From contig NZ_JFGS01000011.1 of NCBI RefSeq assembly GCF_000740775.1, positions 1-64,000 of the forward strand: a stretch of DNA of 64,000 bases, read 5' to 3'. The DNA is from Haematobacter missouriensis. GTDB lineage: Bacteria; Pseudomonadota; Alphaproteobacteria; Rhodobacterales; Rhodobacteraceae. Made by a program: the position numbers and the translations under genes. This document shows, in pieces, positions 55,199 through 63,556 of this stretch (the first letter of the stretch is position 1; the number at the start of each line of letters is the position of its first letter). Under the pieces are notes generated by a model that saw nothing but the letters and a program-made list of their open reading frames with translations, ran no database searches and was not told the DNA's origin.

Positions 55199-56278
55199 AT
55201 GAAAATACTTACTATATTTAACAATAAGGGTGGCGTTGGGAAAACTACCCTTACCTACCACCTATCTAATGCATTTGCGGAAATGGGGCAGAAGGTCCTA
55301 TTGGTGGACTTGGACCCTCAATGCAATTTGACCATAACGGCCCTCAAAATGGAGCAAATACACGACATTTGGGCCCCCGAAGATCCTTACATGGATGATT
55401 TTGGGGCTGCGTCTGCCAATATCGATGAAATGGTTAAATCTCCCAGATCTATTCACTTCCTCTTGAAGCCAACGGAGGATGGGAAAGATGATATCGAGGA
55501 TCTGCCGCCGCCCATTCATTTAGCCGATAATTTAGACATTATTCCCGGAAGGCTAACACTTCATCGCTTTGAGGCTAAAGTCAGCGAGCGGTGGAATAGT
55601 GTCTACAGTGGTGATCCGCTTGCAATACGTACGATAACCAACATTAGAAAGTATGCGCATCAATACGCAGAGGTGTACGGCTACGACGTTGTCGTGTTTG
55701 ATACCTCGCCAAGCTTAGGTGCATTGAACAAGAACATACTAACGCTAGCGGATGCGTTTCTGATCCCCTGCACGCCGGACCTGTTTTCAGTCTATGGAAT
55801 CAGGAATATCGGGCAGTCACTGGATGAGTGGTCCAAGCAATTCGATACTGTTTTTAATGTTATATCTACAACAAAGAGAGAGCAGTTCCCGGATCACTTT
55901 GTGAAGCTCATAGGTTTTACGATTTACAACGCCAAGAAATACGATGGCCCAAATAACGATTTGCAGTTGGCCAAAGCACATCAGCATTATGCCTCCCAGA
56001 TACCGGACACAATTCGCAACTTTATTTCGCAGGATGTTTCGTTGCCGTTTAGTGACATTTTAGATGAGTCCATCGGTGGAAACTCTGTCATTCATACTCA
56101 TAATACCTTTCCAAGTATGGCTCAGAGATACCATGTGCCCATGTGGAAAATTCCAGACATAGACGTTGAGGAGGAAGATAAAAACACCGTGCGGGGTAAC
56201 TCGACAAAGTTCCGCGCGACGCGGCGAGCCTACCATAATTTTGCCGCAGAGGTTCTCCAGCGCCTTGATGAGGTTTGA
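55199..56278 (+). CDS. ParA/Soj-like P-loop ATPase
   Basis: A 359-aa AAA-type ParA protein. The deviant Walker A is NNKGGVGKTT (residues 8-17) with both lysines, the Walker A'-like segment is VDLDPQCNLT, and Walker B is VVFDTSPSLGALN. Length exceeds the 250-270 aa of simple ParAs, with an extra insertion (70-120) and a C-terminal tail. Codon use is AT-richer than surroundings. It lies 3 bp before the RelA/SpoT gene, and there is no ParB partner. Possibly the sensor or control unit of the pair rather than a partition protein. Confidence 0.87.
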   Translation: MKILTIFNNKGGVGKTTLTYHLSNAFAEMGQKVLLVDLDPQCNLTITALKMEQIHDIWAPEDPYMDDFGAASANIDEMVKSPRSIHFLLKPTEDGKDDIEDLPPPIHLADNLDIIPGRLTLHRFEAKVSERWNSVYSGDPLAIRTITNIRKYAHQYAEVYGYDVVVFDTSPSLGALNKNILTLADAFLIPCTPDLFSVYGIRNIGQSLDEWSKQFDTVFNVISTTKREQFPDHFVKLIGFTIYNAKKYDGPNNDLQLAKAHQHYASQIPDTIRNFISQDVSLPFSDILDESIGGNSVIHTHNTFPSMAQRYHVPMWKIPDIDVEEEDKNTVRGNSTKFRATRRAYHNFAAEVLQRLDEV

Positions 56279-56281
56279 GCT

Positions 56282-56965
56282 ATGATCGAAGGCGCCAATG
56301 AGACTATTGAATCTTGCTTGTCAGCTTTTCGAGCGAAAAAACATGCGATAGATGCATTTCGTGCCAGTGTGGAGCTTCTATTCACGAATAATCCCGAGCT
56401 TCAACATAAAGGGCGGCAGATTGTACACTCAACAAAATCACGCATTAAGGATGAAAATCACTTATCCGAGAAACTGTATCGGAAGATTAGTGCGGGCAGA
56501 CAAATAGCTGAGGATAATTTCTTTTCAGAAATTACTGATCTGGCTGGTGTGCGCGTCTTGCTTCTGTATCAAGAAGACTTTGCAATTATTAACCGTATCA
56601 TAAGAAATAAGATCGAAGCTGATGGGGATTGGTTCCTTGCTGAGCTGCCCATGGCCTATACATGGGATCCAGAGAGCACCGCGTTCTTTAAGAACCACGG
56701 CGTTGACCCCAAAATTAAAGAGAGTTCATACACCAGCGTTCACTACCTCGTTCGCCCGCACGAAAAGATTCCAATTCATTGTGAGATTCAGGTTCGCACG
56801 TTATTTGAAGAGATCTGGGGTGAGGTAGACCACCATCTGAATTACCCTGCCAAATGCGAAAACCCCGCACTAACAGAGCAAATAAAGGTATTGTCAAAAA
56901 TTGTCGGCGCAGGAAGTAGACTCCTTGATTCCATTTACAGGGTGGACGAGGCCGACAGGAAGTAA
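56282..56965 (+). CDS. Stand-alone RelA/SpoT synthetase-domain protein
   Basis: A 227-aa single-domain nucleotidyltransferase with no HD hydrolase, TGS or ACT domain. Conserved residues: KSRIKD (52-57), the acidic loop DLAGVR with Asp86, SYTSVHY (Tyr150, His154), EIQVRT with Glu168, and EIWGEVDHHL. These match active (p)ppGpp synthetases or toxSAS-type enzymes that pyrophosphorylate tRNA ends. AT-rich, immediately after the ParA-like gene, and expected to be co-transcribed with it. No small antitoxin ORF was seen. Confidence 0.88.
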   Translation: MIEGANETIESCLSAFRAKKHAIDAFRASVELLFTNNPELQHKGRQIVHSTKSRIKDENHLSEKLYRKISAGRQIAEDNFFSEITDLAGVRVLLLYQEDFAIINRIIRNKIEADGDWFLAELPMAYTWDPESTAFFKNHGVDPKIKESSYTSVHYLVRPHEKIPIHCEIQVRTLFEEIWGEVDHHLNYPAKCENPALTEQIKVLSKIVGAGSRLLDSIYRVDEADRK

Positions 56966-57261
56966 TCGCGGGTGGATTCAGCGTTTATTTCGCGTTCGCA
57001 TTTGAATACCTTGAAAACTGCTCTATTTATACGTTTCGCCGCATCAAATGTGACTGACAGCTTCGTCCCGTTTGGAAATCTTCAGGGCGGTGGTTCCGCT
57101 ACGGTGCCAAACAAGTGTCGGCTTCGGGCGCTGCGGCTGCGCAGCAGGGGCCGAAGCCGACCGTCAGATAAGGGCCGATTGATTGCTATGGAGCAATACG
57201 ACCGGCAGCTTCCGGGATTGCGGCAAAGCAGCATCGGTTGGGTCTGACCTTCCACAATAGG
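56966..57261. other. Gap after the ParA/RelA pair
   Basis: About 300 bp, no supported gene. A GC-rich stretch around 57118-57160 (GTCGGCTTCGG...CCGAAGCCGAC) is hairpin-like. Possible remnant sequence. Confidence 0.35.
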
Positions 57262-57295
57262 CCGACCGGCGCGGAACGCGCCGGTCGGAATAGTT
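57262..57295. terminator. Strong hairpin at the recombinase 3' end
   Basis: Perfect 12-bp stem CCGACCGGCGCG/CGCGCCGGTCGG with a 3-nt loop (57262-57288), followed by AATAGTTTTCT. Probably terminates from both sides. Confidence 0.75.
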
Positions 57296-57297
57296 TT

Positions 57298-57930
57298 CTA
57301 AAGGTCGATCCCTTCAGAGAGCGTCAAAGCATCCTCGATGTCGACACCGAGATAGCGCACCGTGCTGTCCATCTTCGTATGGCCAAGCAGCAGCTGGACC
57401 GCCCGTAGGTTTCCGGTCTTCTTGTAGATCTGCGCCACCTTGGTTCGCCGCATCGAATGCGTACCGTAGGCGCTAGGTTCCAGGCCGACCGACCCAACCC
57501 ATCCCCGGACGATCCGGGCATACTGTCGCGTCGACAGATGCGGACTGCCATGGATTCGGCTGGGCCAAAGGAACTCCAGGCCGATCATTTCGGGGTCGTG
57601 GATCCAGCGCTCGAGAGACAGCCGCGTCGTTTCGGTGATTTCGAACCGGACCGGCTTCGCGGTCTTGCTCTGGATCATCGACGCTCGTTCCTTGACACGC
57701 CCAGCAGCGAATACATCCCGGACCCTGAGGCTTACGAGATCGCAACCACGCAACTTGCTGTCCACGGCCATGTTGAACAGCGCTAGGTCACGCAAATTAC
57801 CTGCCATCTCGAGGCGAACGCGTATGGACCAGACATGCCGGGGTAGAAGCGGGCGTTTCTGGCCAACAATGCGTCCCTTGTTCCAAGGCGCACGGACGGG
57901 ACGAAGGATAGGAAGAAAATCAACGGGCAT
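57298..57930 (-). CDS. Tyrosine recombinase catalytic-domain protein
   Basis: A 210-aa protein starting MPVDFLPILRPVR. Catalytic Arg is in SKLRGCDLVSLRVRD, His-x2-Arg in THSMRRTKVA, His in LLGHTKMDST and the nucleophile Tyr in TVRYLGVDIED. It has no core-binding arm, as in small integrase-like proteins common on alphaproteobacterial plasmids and islands. Opposite orientation to the element integrase, so it may be a leftover of an earlier insertion or a cargo mover. Confidence 0.85.
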   Translation of the reverse strand: MPVDFLPILRPVRAPWNKGRIVGQKRPLLPRHVWSIRVRLEMAGNLRDLALFNMAVDSKLRGCDLVSLRVRDVFAAGRVKERASMIQSKTAKPVRFEITETTRLSLERWIHDPEMIGLEFLWPSRIHGSPHLSTRQYARIVRGWVGSVGLEPSAYGTHSMRRTKVAQIYKKTGNLRAVQLLLGHTKMDSTVRYLGVDIEDALTLSEGIDL

Positions 57931-57972
57931 GGGACTACCTCCAGTCCACCGGCCCCACCCTTCTTCGGTCAT

Positions 57973-58274
57973 GCCGACCGCGAGATTGTATCACGTTTTG
58001 GGCCAAGAAGGGCATCGTCGGCCTGAGTGCGCACGGATGCAGGTGCGACCGTCTGCTCGCGACAATGGCCGACGAGGTCCGTCATGCCAATGCGGATCGC
58101 ACCTACTGTAGCGCGTGTTGGCGCAAAGAGCCCAAAAAGCTCCGTTGGCTCTGGCTTGTAAAATCGCCGGGTGACCCCTACTTTTGAGACATCCTGAAAC
58201 TGGAGATGCTATCAACATGGACCTGAACCTCGCCGCATTCGCCCCTTCGATTCCGCTGCGAGAAGTTCTGTCCC
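57973..58274. other. Gap between recombinase and ABC-F gene
   Basis: About 300 bp. A 40-codon plus-strand ORF (58065-58187) with several Cys and basic residues ends before it, but has no recognised family. The region also holds a leader-like ORF (58217-58321). Confidence 0.4.
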
Positions 58275-58321
58275 ATGCCTGCATCCGTTTCCCTCTCCGG
58301 CTTGTCCTGGTCCACGCCTGA
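58217..58321 (+). CDS. Putative upstream leader ORF of the ABC-F gene
   Basis: Encodes 34 residues beginning MDLNLAAFAPSIPLREVL and ending LVLVHA. A GGAG lies about 13 bp upstream. Its end overlaps the ABC-F start (58275) in another frame, the layout of translational attenuation known for some antibiotic-resistance ABC-F genes. It is short and unproven; the overlap could be chance. Confidence 0.35.
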   Translation: MDLNLAAFAPSIPLREVLSHACIRFPLRLVLVHA

Positions 58322-59858
58322 CGACGCGCCCCTTCTTACCGACCTCAACCTGACTTTCGGTCCGGAACGCACCGGCATCGTCGGGCGCAACGGCATCGGC
58401 AAGAGCACCCTCCTTCGCCTGATTTCGAGGGATCAGCATCCGGCTGCGGGGCAGGTCCGCGTGACCGGAACCTTCGCGATCTTGCGACAAGAAGCGATGG
58501 AGCAGCCCGATGACGTCATCGCCGATCTTTTCAGCGCACGACCCGCGCTGGATCTGCTTGACCGGGCGGAGTCGGGGCTTGCCGATGCCAATGAACTGGC
58601 AGACGCGGATTGGACCCTTCCCGAACGGATGGAGGCGGCGCTTTTGCGCTGTGGCTTGTCGGTCGGTCCGCAGACCCTCTTGGCGACGCTATCGGGCGGT
58701 CAGCGCAGCCGTGCCGCCCTTGCCGCCCTGATCTTTGCCGCACCGGATTTCCTGTTGCTGGACGAACCGACGAACAATCTCGACCGGGACGGGCGCAAGG
58801 CGGTGATCGACCTCATCCGGGGTTGGACAGGTGGTGCGATCATCGTCAGCCATGACCGCGAACTTCTGGAAGAAATGGACGCCATCGTTGAAATCACTTC
58901 GCTTGGCGCGGCCCGGTATGGCGGGAATTACAGCGATTTCCGGCAGCGGAAGGACATGGAGTTGGACGCGGCAGCACGTGACCTTGCCCATGCCGCGAAA
59001 ACCCGCGCCGACGCGGCCCGTCGCGCGCGAGAGGCGAGCGAACGCAAGGCACGCAAGGACAGTGCCGGACACCGGGCGCGCGCGCAGGGCGACCAGCCAA
59101 AAATCCTGATGGACGCCGCCAAGGAACGGGCTGAGGCGTCGGGCGGCGCAGGTGTCCGTCTGCGCGATGCCCGGCGCGATGCCGCAGATAAAGCGCTGAC
59201 CGCCGCCCGAGAGAAGATCGAAATCCTTCAGCCCTTGCGTATGGACATCCCCCCAACGGGCCTTGCGACCGGCAGAACGGTGCTGCGACTAGAAAGGGTG
59301 ACCGGCGGCCATGACCGCGATCATCCCTTGATCCGTGACCTGTCGCTGACCGTGACCGGTCCCGAGCGCATTGTCATTACAGGGCCGAATGGCAGCGGAA
59401 AGACGACGCTTCTGAAGATCATCACCGGACAGATCGTGCCGCAAAGGGGCCTCGTGGCGCTTTCGGTGCCATTTGCCGTGCTGGATCAGCATGTCCAGCT
59501 GATCGACCCAGCCCTGTCCCTTCGCGACAATTTCTGTCACCTCAACCCCTTGGCTGATCCTCATGCCGCGCACGTGGCACTGGCTAGGTTCGGTTTCCGC
59601 GCCGGGGATGCCTTGCGTTACGCAAGGGAGTTGAGCGGCGGCGAGCGTCTGCGCGCCGGTCTGGCCTGTGCCCTCGGCGCCACCCCGCCGCCGCCGTTGC
59701 TGATCTTGGACGAGCCGACCAATCACCTTGATCTGGATGGTATCACAGCCCTTGAGGCTGCGCTGGCTACTTATGATGGGGCTCTTCTAGCGATCAGCCA
59801 TGACACGGCATTCCTTGAATCCCTCGCACCGGACATGACGATTGATCTTGGGCCATGA
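58275..59858 (+). CDS. ABC-F family ATPase
   Basis: A 527-aa soluble protein with two ATPase domains and no membrane segment. Domain 1: Walker A GRNGIGKST, signature LSGGQRSR, LLLDEPTNNLD. A charged linker (about 230-300) follows. Domain 2: GPNGSGKTT, LSGGERLRAG, LILDEPTNHLD. ABC-F proteins act on ribosomes (translation factors or ribosome protection against antibiotics). Closest to the small Uup/EttA-like or resistance-type group; which one cannot be said. Cargo of the element. Confidence 0.88.
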   Translation: MPASVSLSGLSWSTPDDAPLLTDLNLTFGPERTGIVGRNGIGKSTLLRLISRDQHPAAGQVRVTGTFAILRQEAMEQPDDVIADLFSARPALDLLDRAESGLADANELADADWTLPERMEAALLRCGLSVGPQTLLATLSGGQRSRAALAALIFAAPDFLLLDEPTNNLDRDGRKAVIDLIRGWTGGAIIVSHDRELLEEMDAIVEITSLGAARYGGNYSDFRQRKDMELDAAARDLAHAAKTRADAARRAREASERKARKDSAGHRARAQGDQPKILMDAAKERAEASGGAGVRLRDARRDAADKALTAAREKIEILQPLRMDIPPTGLATGRTVLRLERVTGGHDRDHPLIRDLSLTVTGPERIVITGPNGSGKTTLLKIITGQIVPQRGLVALSVPFAVLDQHVQLIDPALSLRDNFCHLNPLADPHAAHVALARFGFRAGDALRYARELSGGERLRAGLACALGATPPPPLLILDEPTNHLDLDGITALEAALATYDGALLAISHDTAFLESLAPDMTIDLGP

Positions 59859-60281
59859 CCGCTTCGTCCGCATAGCTGACGGTGGCGGTGCGTTCCGGCC
59901 GCGTCGAGCCTGAGCGGCCGCTTTCTGGCGTGCCGCCCTACACGGTTCCTGCTGTCTGACCGGCGGCAATGGGCCGATGACCCCTGAACGCTACTCTGGT
60001 AAGTGCAGAATCCGCTCCGCCACATCATGGCCTCAATCCCCGCGTGGACGGTCAGCGTCAACGTGACGCGTATCACAAAAGCCGATGTGGCAGAGAGCGC
60101 CGGCCGAAGGCTTACAAAAGGTCCCGGGAATTGGCCCTAGTTTCTACCGGACACTGGGACATAGCCATCGCAGCCATCGGCACCGCTGTTCTGCCAGCGA
60201 GAATCTGCGGATCGTGGAGGGGACACTGGACGACCCAGACAGCATCGCAGTAGCGGGGCGCCGAGCCTGTCGTATGGAGGC
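59859..60281. other. Gap between ABC-F and ParA genes
   Basis: About 420 bp, no supported gene. No clear terminator with a U-run was seen. Small ORFs on either strand lack motifs. Confidence 0.4.
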
Positions 60282-61145
60282 TCAGCGTTGGTTCTTGGCT
60301 GACGGTGCGCCGACACGATCAAGGAACTCCGTCACCGCGCGGTGCAGCGCGTCCTGACGGGTTATGTCGTTGGCGGCGCAATATAGCCGCAGCCGGGAGT
60401 AGCACGCCTGATCGACCACAAGCTGAAGCTTTCGCTCGACGCGCTTGCGCGATGCGACCCCGAACGAGCCATCGTTGGAGCTCTGCTCGTCTTCCGCGTC
60501 CGTCTCTTGCGCCGTCGGTTGGGCATAGAGCATTTCTCGCAGCCACTGCCAGAGAGCTGCTATTTCTGCGGTTCCCCTGGCATCGCGGGTCTCTGACACG
60601 CCTCGTCCCGCTGCCTCCGCAATTGTATGAACCACACGAGGTGGGAGCGCTATTGGAGCGACCGGACCCAGTTTTTCCAGCGTCACTATGACGTCCTGCG
60701 TGAGCTCCGCCTTGGGCGCCTCGTTGAGCACGAAAGCAAACGGCACCTGCAGGCGGCGCGCAATGTCCGCGGTGGCCTCGACCTCTCGCAAATCCGCCAT
60801 CGGGCGGACGGGTATCACGACGAGGTCAGCAGCGGCGATGGCAGTATCGCTCCACGCCGTTCCCGCACGGGGTGTGTCGATGATGCAGAGCTGATACTTG
60901 GCGGCTTCTATCCTCGCCAGCATCGCCTGCAGTTCCTGGGGTTCCGGGTCCCGTGGGATCATGGCCGGACCATCGACCTTGCGCCGGCGCTTCCACCAGC
61001 GGCGCAGGCTTTTATCCGGGCTCATGTCGAGACACATGACCGGATAGTCGGGGGCGTCAGCGACAACGGCAAGATTTCGGGCAAGCGTTGTCTTGCCAAC
61101 GCCTCCCGCGCGCGAAGCAATGACAATCGTCTTCAGCTCAAGCAT
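60282..61145 (-). CDS. ParA-family ATPase with C-terminal RHH-like tail
   Basis: A 287-aa protein starting MLELKTIVIASRAGG. The P-loop is SRAGGVGKTT, in which the signature lysine of KGGVGKTT is Ala. Other ParA motifs follow: CLDMSPDKSLRRWW and VVIPVRPMADL. After residue about 215 an acidic linker joins a tail with RVERKLQLVVDQACYSRLRLYCA and DALHRAVTEFLDRVG (parts quoted), resembling a ribbon-helix-helix DNA-binding domain. It could combine ParA and its DNA-binding partner in one chain for element maintenance. An alternative start adds 13 residues. Confidence 0.78.
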   Translation of the reverse strand: MLELKTIVIASRAGGVGKTTLARNLAVVADAPDYPVMCLDMSPDKSLRRWWKRRRKVDGPAMIPRDPEPQELQAMLARIEAAKYQLCIIDTPRAGTAWSDTAIAAADLVVIPVRPMADLREVEATADIARRLQVPFAFVLNEAPKAELTQDVIVTLEKLGPVAPIALPPRVVHTIAEAAGRGVSETRDARGTAEIAALWQWLREMLYAQPTAQETDAEDEQSSNDGSFGVASRKRVERKLQLVVDQACYSRLRLYCAANDITRQDALHRAVTEFLDRVGAPSAKNQR

Positions 61146-61428
61146 ATGAAAAACCTGATATTTATGCTGCTGCGACTGATCCATCGTTTGCGCCTGACCG
61201 CAAGGGCAGAGCTGCGGGGAGTCGCGGGTTATTGGAGAGATCGATCTGCACGTCGTCCGAGCGACGTCATGGGCAATACGGTCATGCGATGTGACTTAGT
61301 CCCACCGTCCGGGTGCGTTCGTGCTGAAGCCTGCCGCACCCCGGTGCATCCAAGCGCATTTCGTATGGCGGGGCTTATGGTGGGTGAACGCCATTGGTAA
61401 GAAAATAATGCAGCAATATCAATGATAA

Positions 61429-61443
61429 GTGGCGGAAGAGGTG
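61429..61443 (+). repeat. Right attachment repeat (attR) in tRNA-Ser
   Basis: GTGGCGGAAGAGGTG, identical to 49109-49123. On the minus strand it is the end of the T stem, acceptor stem CTCTTCC, discriminator G and CCA of tRNA-Ser. Confidence 0.85.
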
Positions 61444-61517
61444 GGATTCGAACCCACGGATGGTTGCCCATCGCCGGTTTTCAAGACCGGTGCCTTAAAC
61501 CGCTCGGCCACTCTTCC
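61430..61517 (-). tRNA. tRNA-Ser (anticodon TGA)
   Basis: 88 nt with acceptor GGAAGAG/CTCTTCC, anticodon stem CCGGT/ACCGG with loop CTTGAAA (anticodon TGA), a long variable arm typical of serine tRNA, GGTTCGAATCC in the T arm, and encoded GCCA. It is the insertion site of the 12.3-kb element. Confidence 0.96.
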
Positions 61518-61616
61518 GTCGGTGGGCGGATAACGGGTGGCGCGCGATTCGGAAAGGTAAATGGTGCGCCGCATGAAGTTGCGCGGGCGACGTTGATGAA
61601 TGGGGCGCAGTACGGC

Positions 61617-62316
61617 ATGAAGCGGTACAGTGGATTGAGACACACAGCAGCAGGTGTTCTGGCCGCGATGATGCTGGCAGCCTGTGGCATGGAACCTGTC
61701 GTACCGCCTCCCACGCTGTAGGAGCAGGCCCGGTCGCGCGCGGAGGAACGGACGGCGCCGGACGTGCCGCGCCTCTCCGGCGGGGCGTTTGGGAACGGCC
61801 GCCCACGCTCGGCAGTCTGTGAATCGCGCGCCCCGGAGCGGAGAGTGGCCGTGTGCTGGTCGTGGCGGAGCGGCAGTGCGGCGGCCATGCTCCTGCCAAA
61901 CATGTCCCGGGATCGGCGCTTTCAGCTTTCCTCCGACCTCGCGGGGGTGCTGGGAGTGACGGCGGGTCAAGAGATTGCGCTGCGTGTGACGGCGTTTGTG
62001 ATGACCTCTGCGGGGGCCTCTCGCCTCTCGGCAGATACTCCTGCCGTCGTTCCCGCAGGGGCGGAAAGTGCCGCGCGGTATACAGTCAGCAGGACGCAGG
62101 CGATTCAGGTCGCGGTCTTCGCGGTGGAGGCGAATGCCCATGCGGCCCGCGCGAGGCTGGCGGAGGCAGGTCTTCGCGCGGAAATCCGGCGGCTGGGGTA
62201 ATGTCTGGCGGGTCACGATTCCGCTTGATGGGGCTGCGGGGGATGGCGCTCCGGGCGAACTTCTCGCAAAAGTGAAGCGGCTCGGGTTTGCCGATGCCTA
62301 CGCTGTCGCCCTATGA
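61617..62316 (+). pseudogene. SPOR/RlpA-type lipoprotein gene, nonsense and frameshift
   Basis: The reading frame starts MKRYSGLRHTAAGVLAAMMLAACGMEP, a lipoprotein signal with lipobox AAC (quoted up to the lipobox: VLAAMMLAAC). A TAG at 61719-61721 then interrupts, but the same frame continues EQARSRAEERTAPDV, LSSDLAGVLGVTAGQ and YTVSRTQAIQVAVFAVEANA, the last SPOR-like. Near 62195 a run of four G shifts the frame; with three G the end reads IRRLGNVWRVTIPLDG to KRLGFADAYAVAL, a normal SPOR C-terminus. Next to the carboxypeptidase gene, as cell-wall lipoproteins often are. Confidence 0.7.
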
Positions 62317-62342
62317 GGCCACCCGGATCTGGATGGAGAGCC

Positions 62343-63515
62343 ATGTTCAAACCTTTTGCCCCCCTCGTGCTCGTGGCTTTTGCAGCCCTTCCCATCCCTG
62401 CCTCGGCGTTCGAGACGCGCGCGGGTTCGGCCTATGTGGTGGATTTCAAGACCGGCACCGTACTCATGGACAAGAACGCGGAGGTTCCCCTGCCGCCCGC
62501 CTCCATGTCCAAGCTCATGACGATCAACATGCTGTTCGAAGCGGTGCGGGACGGGCGTGTGACGATGGATACCACCTTCGCCGTCTCCTCCAAGGCCCGG
62601 GCCATGGGCGGTTCGACGATGTTCCTCAACGAACGTGACCGCCCCACGGTGGAGCAGCTCATCAAGGGGATCATCGTGTTGTCCGGCAACGATGCCTGCG
62701 TCGTGGTGGCGGAGGGGCTTGCCGGATCGGAGGAGGCTTTCGCCCGTCAGATGACCGAGCGGGGTCGGGCCATCGGGCTGGAAGCCTCCCATTTCTCCAA
62801 CGCCTCCGGCTGGCCCGACCCGGAGCAACGGATGACGATGAAGGATCTGACGACGCTGGGCGTGCATCTCATCCGCGAATTCCCTGAATACTACCATTAC
62901 TTCGCGATCACCGAATTTCCCTTCGACAACCGCGCACCCGCCAACCGGCACAACCGCAACCCGATCTTGAGCCTCGGGATCGGGGCGGACGGGCTGAAGA
63001 CCGGGCACACGCAGGAATCGGGCTACGGCCTCGTCGGTTCCGCGCAGCAGGGCGACCGGCGCGTCGTGTTCACGCTCAACGGGATGGCGACCGAAGCGGA
63101 GCGGCGGGAGGAGTCGGAGAGCGTCGTGAACTGGGCCTTTCGCAACTTCGTCGAGAAGACGGTGGCGCGCAAGGGAGAGGTCATCGGAGAGGCGGCCGTC
63201 TGGATGGGCGGTGCTTCCAGCGTCGGCCTGACGGTGGAGGAAGATCTTCAGCTTCTGGTGCCGGCGCTGGTGCAGGGGCAGGTCTCGGCCGAGGCCATCT
63301 ATGCCGCACCGCTGAAGGCACCCCTCGCAGCTGGACAGCAGGTCGGTGAACTGGTCATCCGCATGCCGGACATGGAGCCGCGGCACGTTCCGCTCGTCAC
63401 CGCGACGGCGGTGGCGGAGGGGGGCTTCGGCACGCGGCTCTTGACGGCGGCCCGTGTGCTGGTGCACCGCATGACCGGTGCGGAGAGTGCCCCCGCTGGC
63501 GGGGCGGAGTTCTGA
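62343..63515 (+). CDS. D-alanyl-D-alanine carboxypeptidase (DacC/PBP5-6 type)
   Basis: A 390-aa serine peptidase trimming peptidoglycan pentapeptides. The signal peptide is MFKPFAPLVLVAFAALPIPA. Catalytic Ser54 and Lys57 lie in SMSK, SGN at 114-116, and KTG at 219-221. A C-terminal beta-rich domain ends with an amphipathic stretch that would tether it to the membrane. GGAGAG precedes ATG at 62343; the longer frame lacks a signal sequence. Adjacent to the SPOR lipoprotein remnant and tmk. Confidence 0.93.
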   Translation: MFKPFAPLVLVAFAALPIPASAFETRAGSAYVVDFKTGTVLMDKNAEVPLPPASMSKLMTINMLFEAVRDGRVTMDTTFAVSSKARAMGGSTMFLNERDRPTVEQLIKGIIVLSGNDACVVVAEGLAGSEEAFARQMTERGRAIGLEASHFSNASGWPDPEQRMTMKDLTTLGVHLIREFPEYYHYFAITEFPFDNRAPANRHNRNPILSLGIGADGLKTGHTQESGYGLVGSAQQGDRRVVFTLNGMATEAERREESESVVNWAFRNFVEKTVARKGEVIGEAAVWMGGASSVGLTVEEDLQLLVPALVQGQVSAEAIYAAPLKAPLAAGQQVGELVIRMPDMEPRHVPLVTATAVAEGGFGTRLLTAARVLVHRMTGAESAPAGGAEF

Positions 63516-63556
63516 GCGGGGCCCGGCCGCTTGCCGCCGACCGCGCGGAGGGGTGT

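Larger units (their letters stand above)
49109..61443. mobile_element. 12.3-kb integrated element in tRNA-Ser(UGA)
   Basis: Bounded by identical 15-bp repeats GTGGCGGAAGAGGTG (49109-49123 and 61429-61443). The right copy covers the 3' end of tRNA-Ser(UGA), a normal tyrosine-recombinase target. An integrase gene lies 145 bp inside the left repeat. Contents: integrase (frameshifted), AlpA-like, primase, DUF3987 (frameshifted), ParA-like plus RelA/SpoT pair, second recombinase, ABC-F and ParA-like. No conjugation or capsid genes are seen, so it is a small satellite- or plasmid-like island and may depend on a helper. Confidence 0.82.

Noticed and set aside
61229-61471. Minus-strand ORF over tRNA-Ser
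   Set aside because: It translates the tRNA 3' end (a common false ORF) and has no other coding support.
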